NCBI GenBank assembly: GCA_030268105.1
Contig: BSDZ01000052.1
Coordinates: forward strand, 62,001-126,000
Reading direction: 5' to 3'
Length of the DNA stretch: 64,000 bases
DNA from: Volvox africanus
Taxonomy: Eukaryota > Chlorophyta > Chlorophyceae > Chlamydomonadales > Volvocaceae
Positions 49,745 through 61,500 of the stretch are shown here, in pieces; position 1 is the first letter of the stretch, and every line of letters begins with the position of its first letter. The position numbers and the translations under genes were made by a program. Below the pieces are notes generated by a model. That model made no database searches and was not told the DNA's origin. It saw only the letters and a list, made by a program, of their open reading frames with translations.

Positions 49745-51005
49745 GTTTGTCTAAGTCGGTGTCACTCTCCTGGGCAAAAACTCTTAACTGTTTGTCGTCC
49801 CGAGGTTCACAAAGCTAATGCCAGTCAGGTCAGCCAGTTTCTTCTTCGCCAAGCCGTGCTAACCCCTAAGCCCTCAATAATAGTTGCAAGGCAGAGCGGC
49901 TGCCAAAGGATGACGGTATGCGGACAGCTTCGCAAGGAGTCACATACAATCACACTTAGGAAATATATACCAGAATAGGCCCATGGTTCACAGCAGGGGC
50001 TCACAGCAGAGTGACCCCTGGTTCACAGGAACCCTAGCTAAGGCGCTTTTTTTGGACCCTCGCTTCGACATAAACCACAATTGATAGTCACACCTTGAAC
50101 TGTTGTTTTCAAAAGCGTCTCACAGGGTGTCGTGAGTCGAGCCTTCGCGTTGGCTTGTTGCCAGGACTTGCTGTGCTGCACCATTCCTTATCACACAAAA
50201 TCGTGGACGAGCAAACTCGAACGATTTCATAGCATGGTGACCAGTTGATCTGCAAGCACTGGCAGGTCACTGCTGCTTGACAACCTGAACTGTAAGGACT
50301 ACATTACCAGACACGCCAAGCCACTATACGTCGTAAATGTAATTCTGTGCTTGAAAAAAGGTGGTAAATGAAATTGGTTTTGTGACCCACCTGGCCGCGG
50401 AGGAGGCTGACCCGGAAGGGCAGCAGATGGGAGTACTGACGAAATGGGTCGTATAGGTGACACCTGCTTTGCAGCAACATCGGAATATAACGGGATAAGG
50501 AACCGATGTCTGCATGAGTTAGAGAGAGGATCATGACCGCCCTCTCGTTTGCGCTGACTTTTGAGTGTCAAGCCGCATTATCATATCATACTGAAAAACG
50601 TTACGGAATATTGCAGCTGCCATCACTTTGTCGCACATTGGTCTGGGTATACAATCCCCAACCGCCTCAATCAATCTCCAACACATCCAGCCACCCACCT
50701 GGGGGTACGACGGTACGATATACAATAGCGTTTGCCAAAAAGATGGAAAATGCCTAAACCAAGACGAGCAAATAATAATGTCATAAACCTGTTTAGAAAG
50801 AAAGTATGCATCATGCGAAGCTGGTGATAAAGCGTATAGCCTGAGACTTTTATGTCCATCACGCAACCCTATAAATGCTGAATACCTTATTGCTCATTAC
50901 GATATGATACATCAACTTCTGCTATTCTGATAGGAGGCATACAGCTTTTATATCTTTCCCATTCCAGACGCAGCTTGCTAACAGCACGGCGGATTAAGGC
51001 GTTTG

Positions 51006-51055
51006 GCGCCTAAGCGCCCTGGCTTCGGTATAATTACAAGTAATCGAATATGAGT
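51006..51055 (+). repeat. First copy of a diverged 50-bp direct repeat
   Basis: It starts GCGCCTAAGCGCCCTGGCTT and matches 51672-51721 at about 42 of 50 bases, 666 bp away. GGCGC/GCGCC at 51005-51018 can form a small stem. What follows (after 51055) does not resemble array 2. Confidence 0.75.
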
Positions 51056-51671
51056 ACCCCGGAAAGCTCTGATGAATCACCGAGGATGCCTCGCAATGTG
51101 TCCGCTCCGAATGCTACGGCAACTGACACCATCGCCAAGGAAATGCCGCGGAGTAGCTCAATCAGACATTAGAAGCAGTCATGCAAGGAGAGCGTGACAA
51201 CCTGAAGCGTTCAGGCAACATCAACAACTGCATGCAAAGGTAGGGTCCCTGTAATCGATAACCATTAAATTATGTGTAAGATTTTAAGTATTTGATAACA
51301 ACTTTATCCTTATCACAGCCTACTTGTCCCGGATGAACCATCTAGGTGGGGCTCAATATGCTATGCGTCCGAGTCCGCTGTGCCTCGTGGGGTAAGGAAA
51401 TTCCCATCCGCACCAGTGACAATAAAATAGCAATAATAAAAAAATATTATTATATTGATAAATTTCGGCCAACTCTCAACTGCGCCTTGATCGTCGTTTC
51501 AGTTATTGTTTACACTTTCCAGTCAGAACCCAGCAAATCCCTGAAACTCCTTCCTGCAAGACCTTAAACTCTTGATGTCCAATTAACAGCAAGTTGTTTC
51601 ACTTTGGATCACTTCCTGACAATGACACATCCTGTTAGAAGCCACTTGTTGTTTTCAAGTCTGGGTTATTT

Positions 51672-51721
51672 GCGCCTAAGTGCCCTAGCTTCAGTATACT
51701 TGCAACTAATCGTATATGAAT
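51672..51721 (+). repeat. Second copy of the 50-bp direct repeat, abutting array 2
   Basis: It starts GCGCCTAAGTGCCCTAGCTT and ends exactly where similarity to the 1,344-bp unit begins (51722). This suggests that the first array 2 unit was joined to, or inserted at, a pre-existing repeat end. Confidence 0.75.
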
Positions 51722-51792
51722 ATAGCCGACACCGCCTCCATCGACGCAGAACCGCCACGTTCGCCACCACAGCCATCGTCACCACCACCGCT

Positions 51793-51868
51793 GTAAGTAT
51801 TCTGGGGTATCTACGGGTTGTGTTCATTATTGGACGTTATACTGACATTTTCGCTTTGGCCTTCGTAG
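51793..51868 (+). other. Intron-like GT...AG module in array 2 (form a)
   Basis: GTAAGTATT at 51793 and TTCGTAG ending at 51868 bound 76 nt with good splice-site resemblance. Removing it joins an open frame ending ...AEPPRSPPQPSSPPP to RNQQRFTIRIETGKTLYEIE downstream without a stop. This is suggestive of splicing but not proof. The same stretch recurs in every unit. Confidence 0.4.
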
Positions 51869-51900
51869 GCGGAATCAACAGAGGTTCACCATTAGAATCG

Positions 51901-51958
51901 AAACGGGTAAGACCTTGTACGAGATCGAGTCTCGTTGGTTACACGTGTATGTAGATAC
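51901..51958 (+). repeat. 58-bp repeat with a hairpin core, first copy in the unit
   Basis: It is identical over 58 bp to 52308-52365. It contains ACGAGA-TCGAG-TCTCGT, a 6-bp stem with a 5-nt loop, and stays open in one frame as TGKTLYEIESRWLHVYVDT. Perfect identity here contrasts with the divergence of neighbouring internal duplicates, suggesting recent exchange or constraint. Confidence 0.85.
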
Positions 51959-52117
51959 GTTCGCGACCACCATCACGACAGCCACCATCGCCACCACCAT
52001 CGCCACCGCCGGCCACTATCGCCGTCAACCCGCCACCAACGCCGTCACCGCCATCACCGCCACCATCGCCATCACCGCCACCAAGCCGCCATCGACACCG
52101 CCGAATGTAGGTAGAAA

Positions 52118-52182
52118 GGGAGGGAGGGACGGTGGGAGGGAGATTGGGTGGGCGAGGGAGAAGGACGGAGGGAGGGAGGGAG
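52118..52182 (+). other. G-run tract with quadruplex potential in each array 2 unit
   Basis: GGGAGGGAGGGACGGTGGGA starts at 52118, followed by GGGTGGGCGAGGG and GGAGGGAGGGAGGG. At least four runs of three or more G with short loops fit the standard quadruplex pattern. The tract repeats every 1,344 bp. Confidence 0.7.
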
Positions 52183-52307
52183 AGAGGCCACCGTTCCCAC
52201 CATCGCCACTACCGCTGCCGCCGCAACTACCGCCACCAAGGAGACCGACGCCAAGATAGCCGACACCGCCTCCATCGACGCAGAACTGCCACGTCCGCCA
52301 CCACACC

Positions 52308-52365
52308 AAACGGGTAAGACCTTGTACGAGATCGAGTCTCGTTGGTTACACGTGTATGTAGATAC
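52308..52365 (+). repeat. 58-bp repeat with a hairpin core, second copy in the unit
   Basis: Second copy of the 58-bp element, 407 bp from the first. It differs only after its end (T versus G). It occurs at the same place in each 1,344-bp unit. Confidence 0.85.
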
Positions 52366-52434
52366 TTGTCCGACTGAGGGAATACTTGCAGGGATGTATC
52401 GCTCCAGAGTGGTGAATCACCCTTCCCCTTGGTT

Positions 52435-52479
52435 GTGAGTATATACTGCTACTGACATCTTCCGATTTGGCTTTTGAAG
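52435..52479 (+). other. Intron-like GT...AG module in array 2 (form b, diverged and shorter)
   Basis: GTGAGTATATACTG to CTTTTGAAG is 45 nt. Its second half (TACTGACATCTTCCGATTTGG...GGCGGA) aligns with the second half of form a, 610 bp earlier. A 45-nt intron would be unusually short, so this is more likely a decayed copy. Confidence 0.4.
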
Positions 52480-52520
52480 GCGGACAGAACATAGCTTCAC
52501 CAGTAGAAATTACCCGCCGA

Positions 52521-52580
52521 CCTCCCTCCCTCCCTCCCTCCCGTGTGCCCTCCCTTCCTCCCTCGCCCCCCGCCCGTTGT
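52521..52580 (-). other. C-run tract, quadruplex potential on the minus strand
   Basis: CCTCCC is iterated from 52521, followed by CCCTCCCTTCCTCCC and CCCCCCGCCC. The complementary strand has more than four G3 runs with 1-nt loops. A related C-rich block lies about 320 bp downstream (52846-52893). Both recur in each unit. Confidence 0.7.
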
Positions 52581-55500
52581 CGGCGATGATGGTGGTACTT
52601 TGGTGTCGTCGGAGGTAAGGTACGTGTTAAATTGTGCGGGATAGTACGTCCGTATTGTCACGGGAGAAGGATTCATCTCGGATAGAAGTTAGATGGGAAT
52701 CTTGATTATTCCTTGATACAAACGTCTGTTGGACCCGGGAATAGAGCCGGGGTGACATAAGTAGCAACAAGTGACTTAACTGTTAGAGGAACGGTGTCAC
52801 CTGTATTGATGTTTATCCTCGGTGCTGTACCTACCTAGCTCCCCACCTCACTCCCTCCCTCCCGTGTGCCCTCCCTTCCTCCCTCCCTTCCCCGTTGTCG
52901 GCGATGATGGGGGTGCTTTGTCGGCAGCGGCGGTGGAGGTGGTGGCGGACGGAGGGAGGGAGGGAGAGAGGTTACCATTCCCACCATCGCCACCGCCGCC
53001 ACCACGGACACATACTCTACTACCGCTACCGCCGCAACTACCGCCTCCAAGGAGACCGACGCCAAGATAGCCGACACCGCCTCCATCGACGCAGAACCGC
53101 CACGTTCGCCACCACAGCCATCGTCACCACCACCGCTGTAAGTATTCTGGGGTATCTACGGGTTGTGTTCATTATTGGACGTTATACTGACATTTTCGCT
53201 TTGGCCTTCGTAGGCGGAATCAACAGAGGTTCACCATTAGAATCGAAACGGGTAAGACCTTGTACGAGATCGAGTCTCGTTGGTTACACGTGTATGTAGA
53301 TACGTTCGCGACCACCATCACGACAGCCACCATCGCCACCACCATCGCCACCGCCGGCCACTATCGCCGTCAACCCGCCACCAACGCCGTCACCGCCATC
53401 ACCGCCACCATCGCCATCACCGCCACCAAGCCGCCATCGACACCGCCGAATGTAGGTAGAAAGGGAGGGAGGGACGGTGGGAGGGAGATTGGGTGGGCGA
53501 GGGAGAAGGACGGAGGGAGGGAGGGAGAGAGGCCACCGTTCCCACCATCGCCACTACCGCTGCCGCCGCAACTACCGCCACCAAGGAGAGCGACGCCAAG
53601 ATAGCCGACACCGCCTCCATCGACGCAGAACTGCCACGTCCGCCACCACACCAAACGGGTAAGACCTTGTACGAGATCGAGTCTCGTTGGTTACACGTGT
53701 ATGTAGATACTTGTCCGACTGAGGGAATACTTGCAGGGATGTATCGCTCCAGAGTGGTGAATCACCCTTCCCCTTGGTTGTGAGTATATACTGCTACTGA
53801 CATCTTCCGATTTGGCTTTTGAAGGCGGACAGAACATAGCTTCACCAGTCAAATTACCCGCCGACCTCCCTCCCTCCCTCCCTCCCGTGTGCCCTCCCTT
53901 CCTCCCTCGCCCCCCGCCCGTTGTCGGCGATGATGGTGGTACTTTGGTGTCGTCGGAGGTAAGGTACGTGTTAAATTGTGCGGGATAGTACGTCCGTATT
54001 GTCACGGGAGAAGGATTCATCTCGGATAGAAGTTAGATGGGAATCTTGATTATTCCTTGATACAAACGTCTGTTGGACCCGGGAATAGAGCCGGGGTGAC
54101 ATAAGTAGCAACAAGTGACTTAACTGTTAGAGGAACGGTGTCACCTGTATTGATGTATATCCTCGGTGCTGTACCTACCTAGCTCCCCACCTCACTCCCT
54201 CCCTCCCGTGTGCCCTCCCTTCCTCCCTCCCTTCCCCGTTGTCGGCGATGATGGGGGTGCTTTGTCGGCAGCGGCGGTGGAGGTGGTGGCGGACGGAGGG
54301 AGGGAGGGAGAGAGGTTACCATTCCCACCATCGCCACCGCCGCCACCACGGACACATACTCTACTACCGCTACCGCCGCAACTACCGCCTCCAAGGAGAC
54401 CGACGCCAAGATAGCCGACACCGCCTCCATCGACGCAGAACCGCCACGTTCGCCACCACAGCCATCGTCGCCACCACCGCTGTAAGTATTCTGGGGTATC
54501 TACGGGTTGTGTTCATTATTGGACGTTATACTGACATTTTCGCTTTGGCCTTCGTAGGCGGAATCAACAGAGGTTCACCATTAGAATCGAAACGGGTAAG
54601 ACCTTGTACGAGATCGAGTCTCGTTGGTTACACGTGTATGTAGATACGTTCGCGACCACCATCACGACAGCCACCATCGCCACCACCATCGCCACCGCCG
54701 GCCACTATCGCCGTCAACCCGCCACCAACGCCGTCACCGCCATCACCGCCACCATCGCCATCACCGCCACCAAGCCGCCATCGACACCGCCGAATGTAGG
54801 TAGAAAGGGAGGGAGGGACGGTGGGAGGGAGATTGGGTGGGCGAGGGAGAAGGACGGAGGGAGGGAGGGAGAGAGGCCACCGTTCCCACCATCGCCACTA
54901 CCGCTGCCGCCGCAACTACCGCCACCAAGGAGACCGACGCCAAGATAGCCGACACCGCCTCCATCGACGCAGAACTGCCACGTCCGCCACCACACCAAAC
55001 GGGTAAGACCTTGTACGAGATCGAGTCTCGTTGGTTACACGTGTATGTAGATACTTGTCCGACTGAGGGAATACTTGCAGGGATGTATCGCTCCAGAGTG
55101 GTGAATCACCCTTCCCCTTGGTTGTGAGTATATACTGCTACTGACATCTTCCGATTTGGCTTTTGAAGGCGGACAGAACATAGCTTCACCAGTCAAATTA
55201 CCCGCCGACCTCCCTCCCTCCCTCCCTCCCGTGTGCCCTCCCTTCCTCCCTCGCCCCCCGCCCGTTGTCGGCGATGATGGTGGTACTTTGGTGTCGTCGG
55301 AGGTAAGGTACGTGTTAAATTGTGCGGGATAGTACGTCCGTATTGTCACGGGAGAAGGATTCATCTCGGATAGAAGTTAGATGGGAATCTTGATTATTCC
55401 TTGATACAAACGTCTGTTGGACCCGGGAATAGAGCCGGGGTGACATAAGTAGCAACAAGTGACTTAACTGTTAGAGGAACGGTGTCACCTGTATTGAGGT

Positions 55501-58500
55501 TTATCCTCGGTGCTGTACCTACCTAGCTCCCCACCTCACTCCCTCCCTCCCGTGTGCCCTCCCTTCCTCCCTCCCTTCCCCGTTGTCGGCGATGATGGGG
55601 GTGCTTTGTCGGCAGCGGCGGTGGAGGTGGTGGCGGACGGAGGGAGGGAGGGAGAGAGGTTACCATTCCCACCATCGCCACCGCCGCCACCACGGACACA
55701 TACTCTACTACCGCTACCGCCGCAACTACCGCCTCCAAGGAGACCGACGCCAAGATAGCCGACACCGCCTCCATCGACGCAGAACCGCCACGTTCGCCAC
55801 CACAGCCATCGTCGCCACCACCGCTGTAAGTATTCTGGGGTATCTACGGGTTGTGTTCATTATTGGACGTTATACTGACATTTTCGCTTTGGCCTTCGTA
55901 GGCGGAATCAACAGAGGTTCACCATTAGAATCGAAACGGGTAAGACCTTGTACGAGATCGAGTCTCGTTGGTTACACGTGTATGTAGATACGTTCGCGAC
56001 CACCATCACGACAGCCACCATCGCCACCACCATCGCCACCGCCGGCCACTATCGCCGTCAACCCGCCACCAACGCCGTCACCGCCATCACCGCCACCATC
56101 GCCATCACCGCCACCAAGCCGCCATCGACACCGCCGAATGTAGGTAGAAAGGGAGGGAGGGACGGTGGGAGGGAGATTGGGTGGGCGAGGGAGAAGGACG
56201 GAGGGAGGGAGGGAGAGAGGCCACCGTTCCCACCATCGCCACTACCGCTGCCGCCGCAACTACCGCCACCAAGGAGACCGACGCCAAGATAGCCGACACC
56301 GCCTCCATCGACGCAGAACTGCCACGTCCGCCACCACACCAAACGGGTAAGACCTTGTACGAGATCGAGTCTCGTTGGTTACACGTGTATGTAGATACTT
56401 GTCCGACTGAGGGAATACTTGCAGGGATGTATCGCTCCAGAGTGGTGAATCACCCTTCCCCTTGGTTGTGAGTATATACTGCTACTGACATCTTCCGATT
56501 TGGCTTTTGAAGGCGGACAGAACATAGCTTCACCAGTCAAATTACCCGCCGACCTCCCTCCCTCCCTCCCTCCCGTGTGCCCTCCCTTCCTCCCTCGCCC
56601 CCCGCCCGTTGTCGGCGATGATGGTGGTACTTTGGTGTCGTCGGAGGTAAGGTACGTGTTAAATTGTGCGGGATAGTACGTCCGTATTGTCACGGGAGAA
56701 GGATTCATCTCGGATAGAAGTTAGATGGGAATCTTGATTATTCCTTGATACAAACGTCTGTTGGACCCGGGAATAGAGCCGGGGTGACATAAGTAGCAAC
56801 AAGTGACTTAACTGTTAGAGGAACGGTGTCACCTGTATTGATGTATATCCTCGGTGCTGTACCTACCTAGCTCCCCACCTCACTCCCTCCCTCCCGTGTG
56901 CCCTCCCTTCCTCCCTCCCTTCCCCGTTGTCGGCGATGATGGGGGTGCTTTGTCGGCAGCGGCGGTGGAGGTGGTGGCGGACGGAGGGAGGGAGGGAGAG
57001 AGGTTACCATTCCCACCATCGCCACCGCCGCCACCACGGACACATACTCTACTACCGCTACCGCCGCAACTACCGCCTCCAAGGAGACCGACGCCAAGAT
57101 AGCCGACACCGCCTCCATCGACGCAGAACCGCCACGTTCGCCACCACAGCCATCGTCGCCACCACCGCTGTAAGTATTCTGGGGTATCTACGGGTTGTGT
57201 TCATTATTGGACGTTATACTGACATTTTCGCTTTGGCCTTCGTAGGCGGAATCAACAGAGGTTCACCATTAGAATCGAAACGGGTAAGACCTTGTACGAG
57301 ATCGAGTCTCGTTGGTTACACGTGTATGTAGATACGTTCGCGACCACCATCACGACAGCCACCATCGCCACCACCATCGCCACCGCCGGCCACTATCGCC
57401 GTCAACCCGCCACCAACGCCGTCACCGCCATCACCGCCACCATCGCCATCACCGCCACCAAGCCGCCATCGACACCGCCGAATGTAGGTAGAAAGGGAGG
57501 GAGGGACGGTGGGAGGGAGATTGGGTGGGCGAGGGAGAAGGACGGAGGGAGGGAGGGAGAGAGGCCACCGTTCCCACCATCGCCACTACCGCTGCCGCCG
57601 CAACTACCGCCACCAAGGAGACCGACGCCAAGATAGCCGACACCGCCTCCATCGACGCAGAACTGCCACGTCCGCCACCACACCAAACGGGTAAGACCTT
57701 GTACGAGATCGAGTCTCGTTGGTTACACGTGTATGTAGATACTTGTCCGACTGAGGGAATACTTGCAGGGATGTATCGCTCCAGAGTGGTGAATCACCCT
57801 TCCCCTTGGTTGTGAGTATATACTGCTACTGACATCTTCCGATTTGGCTTTTGAAGGCGGACAGAACATAGCTTCACCAGTCAAATTACCCGCCGACCTC
57901 CCTCCCTCCCTCCCTCCCGTGTGCCCTCCCTTCCTCCCTCGCCCCCCGCCCGTTGTCGGCGATGATGGTGGTACTTTGGTGTCGTCGGAGGTAAGGTACG
58001 TGTTAAATTGTGCGGGATAGTACGTCCGTATTGTCACGGGAGAAGGATTCATCTCGGATAGAAGTTAGATGGGAATCTTGATTATTCCTTGATACAAACG
58101 TCTGTTGGACCCGGGAATAGAGCCGGGGTGACATAAGTAGCAACAAGTGACTTAACTGTTAGAGGAACGGTGTCACCTGTATTGATGTATATCCTCGGTG
58201 CTGTACCTACCTAGCTCCCCACCTCACTCCCTCCCTCCCGTGTGCCCTCCCTTCCTCCCTCCCTTCCCCGTTGTCGGCGATGATGGGGGTGCTTTGTCGG
58301 CAGCGGCGGTGGAGGTGGTGGCGGACGGAGGGAGGGAGGGAGAGAGGTTACCATTCCCACCATCGCCACCGCCGCCACCACGGACACATACTCTACTACC
58401 GCTACCGCCGCAACTACCGCCTCCAAGGAGACCGACGCCAAGATAGCCGACACCGCCTCCATCGACGCAGAACCGCCACGTTCGCCACCACAGCCATCGT

Positions 58501-61500
58501 CGCCACCACCGCTGTAAGTATTCTGGGGTATCTACGGGTTGTGTTCATTATTGGACGTTATACTGACATTTTCGCTTTGGCCTTCGTAGGCGGAATCAAC
58601 AGAGGTTCACCATTAGAATCGAAACGGGTAAGACCTTGTACGAGATCGAGTCTCGTTGGTTACACGTGTATGTAGATACGTTCGCGACCACCATCACGAC
58701 AGCCACCATCGCCACCACCATCGCCACCGCCGGCCACTATCGCCGTCAACCCGCCACCAACGCCGTCACCGCCATCACCGCCACCATCGCCATCACCGCC
58801 ACCAAGCCGCCATCGACACCGCCGAATGTAGGTAGAAAGGGAGGGAGGGACGGTGGGAGGGAGATTGGGTGGGCGAGGGAGAAGGACGGAGGGAGGGAGG
58901 GAGAGAGGCCACCGTTCCCACCATCGGCACTACCGCTGCCGCCGCAACTACCGCCACCAAGAAGACCGACGCCAAGATAGCCGACACCGCCTCCATCGAC
59001 GCAGAACTGCCACGTCCGCCACCACACCAAACGGGTAAGACCTTGTACGAGATCGAGTCTCGTTGGTTACACGTGTATGTAGATACTTGTCCGACTGAGG
59101 GAATACTTGCAGGGATGTATCGCTCCAGAGTGGTGAATCACCCTTCCCCTTGGTTGTGAGTATATACTGCTACTGACATCTTCCGATTTGGCTTTTGAAG
59201 GCGGACAGAACATAGCTTCACCAGTCAAATTACCCGCCGACCTCCCTCCCTCCCTCCCTCCCGTGTGCCCTCCCTTCCTCCCTCGCCCCCCGCCCGTTGT
59301 CGGCGATGATGGTGGTACTTTGGTGTCGTCGGAGGTAAGGTACGTGTTAAATTGTGCGGGATAGTACGTCCGTATTGTCACGGGAGAAGGATTCATCTCG
59401 GATAGAAGTTAGATGGGAATCTTGATTATTCCTTGATACAAACGTCTGTTGGACCCGGGAATAGAGCCGGGGTGACATAAGTAGCAACAAGTGACTTAAC
59501 TGTTAGAGGAACGGTGTCACCTGTATTGATGTATATCCTCGGTGCTGTACCTACCTAGCTCCCCACCTCACTCCCTCCCTCCCGTGTGCCCTCCCTTCCT
59601 CCCTCCCTTCCCCGTTGTCGGCGATGATGGGGGTGCTTTGTCGGCAGCGGCGGTGGAGGTGGTGGCGGACGGAGGGAGGGAGGGAGAGAGGTTACCATTC
59701 CCACCATCGCCACCGCCGCCACCACGGACACATACTCTACTACCGCTACCGCCGCAACTACCGCCTCCAAGGAGACCGACGCCAAGATAGCCGACACCGC
59801 CTCCATCGACGCAGAACCGCCACGTTCGCCACCACAGCCATCGTCGCCACCACCGCTGTAAGTATTCTGGGGTATCTACGGGTTGTGTTCATTATTGGAC
59901 GTTATACTGACATTTTCGCTTTGGCCTTCGTAGGCGGAATCAACAGAGGTTCACCATTAGAATCGAAACGGGTAAGACCTTGTACGAGATCGAGTCTCGT
60001 TGGTTACACGTGTATGTAGATACGTTCGCGACCACCATCACGACAGCCACCATCGCCACCACCATCGCCACCGCCGGCCACTATCGCCGTCAACCCGCCA
60101 CCAACGCCGTCACCGCCATCACCGCCACCATCGCCATCACCGCCACCAAGCCGCCATCGACACCGCCGAATGTAGGTAGAAAGGGAGGGAGGGACGGTGG
60201 GAGGGAGATTGGGTGGGCGAGGGAGAAGGACGGAGGGAGGGAGGGAGAGAGGCCACCGTTCCCACCATCGCCACTACCGCTGCCGCCGCAACTACCGCCA
60301 CCAAGGAGACCGACGCCAAGATAGCCGACACCGCCTCCATCGACGCAGAACTGCCACGTCCGCCACCACACCAAACGGGTAAGACCTTGTACGAGATCGA
60401 GTCTCGTTGGTTACACGTGTATGTAGATACTTGTCCGACTGAGGGAATACTTGCAGGGATGTATCGCTCCAGAGTGGTGAATCACCCTTCCCCTTGGTTG
60501 TGAGTATATACTGCTACTGACATCTTCCGATTTGGCTTTTGAAGGCGGACAGAACATAGCTTCACCAGTCAAATTACCCGCCGACCTCCCTCCCTCCCTC
60601 CCTCCCGTGTGCCCTCCCTTCCTCCCTCGCCCCCCGCCCGTTGTCGGCGATGATGGTGGTACTTTGGTGTCGTCGGAGGTAAGGTACGTGTTAAATTGTG
60701 CGGGATAGTACGTCCGTATTGTCACGGGAGAAGGATTCATCTCGGATAGAAGTTAGATGGGAATCTTGATTATTCCTTGATACAAACGTCTGTTGGACCC
60801 GGGAATAGAGCCGGGGTGACATAAGTAGCAACAAGTGACTTAACTGTTAGAGGAACGGTGTCACCTGTATTGATGTATATCCTCGGTGCTGTACCTACCT
60901 AGCTCCCCACCTCACTCCCTCCCTCCCGTGTGCCCTCCCTTCCTCCCTCCCTTCCCCGTTGTCGGCGATGATGGGGGTGCTTTGTCGGCAGCGGCGGTGG
61001 AGGTGGTGGCGGACGGAGGGAGGGAGGGAGAGAGGTTACCATTCCCACCATCGCCACCGCCGCCACCACGGACACATACTCTACTACCGCTACCGCCGCA
61101 ACTACCGCCTCCAAGGAGACCGACGCCAAGATAGCCGACACCGCCTCCATCGACGCAGAACCGCCACGTTCGCCACCACAGCCATCGTCACCACCACCGC
61201 TGTAAGTATTCTGGGGTATCTACGGGTTGTGTTCATTATTGGACGTTATACTGACATTTTCGCTTTGGCCTTCGTAGGCGGAATCAACAGAGGTTCACCA
61301 TTAGAATCGAAACGGGTAAGACCTTGTACGAGATCGAGTCTCGTTGGTTACACGTGTATGTAGATACGTTCGCGACCACCATCACGACAGCCACCATCGC
61401 CACCACCATCGCCACCGCCGGCCACTATCGCCGTCAACCCGCCACCAACGCCGTCACCGCCATCACCGCCACCATCGCCATCACCGCCACCAAGCCGCCA

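Larger units (their letters stand above)
2152..50472. repeat. Array 1: seven head-to-tail copies of a 6,958-bp unit carrying the REC8 5' half
   Basis: Unit boundaries: 2152-9109, 9110-16067, 16068-23025, 23026-29983, 29984-36941, 36942-43899 and 43900-50472 (the last is shorter by 388 bp). The period is exactly 6,958 bp through units 1-6, and equivalent open frames recur with identical spacing. I noticed only five single-base differences: 3491 A (unit 1), 21628 C (unit 3), 38049 T, 43371 G and 43594 A (unit 6); more may exist. The left flank joins at ...GGCTGC/TGCCTCTG, the internal junctions read ...CTGCTT/TGCCTCTG, and the right flank reads ...CTTTGC/AGCAACAT, so TGC is shared at both original breakpoints. 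Every junction is the same, so one founding duplication was later expanded by unequal exchange or a similar process. Confidence 0.98.
50473..51721. other. Unique spacer between the two arrays, no gene recognised
   Basis: About 1.25 kb. It contains AT-rich parts (about 51260-51320 and 51420-51465) and several short open frames without recognisable motifs. On the minus strand it is the original upstream flank of the REC8 locus before amplification. It also holds a diverged 50-bp direct repeat. Confidence 0.7.

Noticed and set aside
2152..50472. Ribosomal DNA array
   Set aside because: A 7-kb tandem unit invites this idea, but I saw no recognisable rRNA sequence, and the unit encodes REC8 exons.
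2152..50472. Pure assembly artefact
   Set aside because: It cannot be excluded without reads. However, unit-specific base changes, the distinct edge unit 7 and a defined breakpoint with flanks on both sides argue for a real array.
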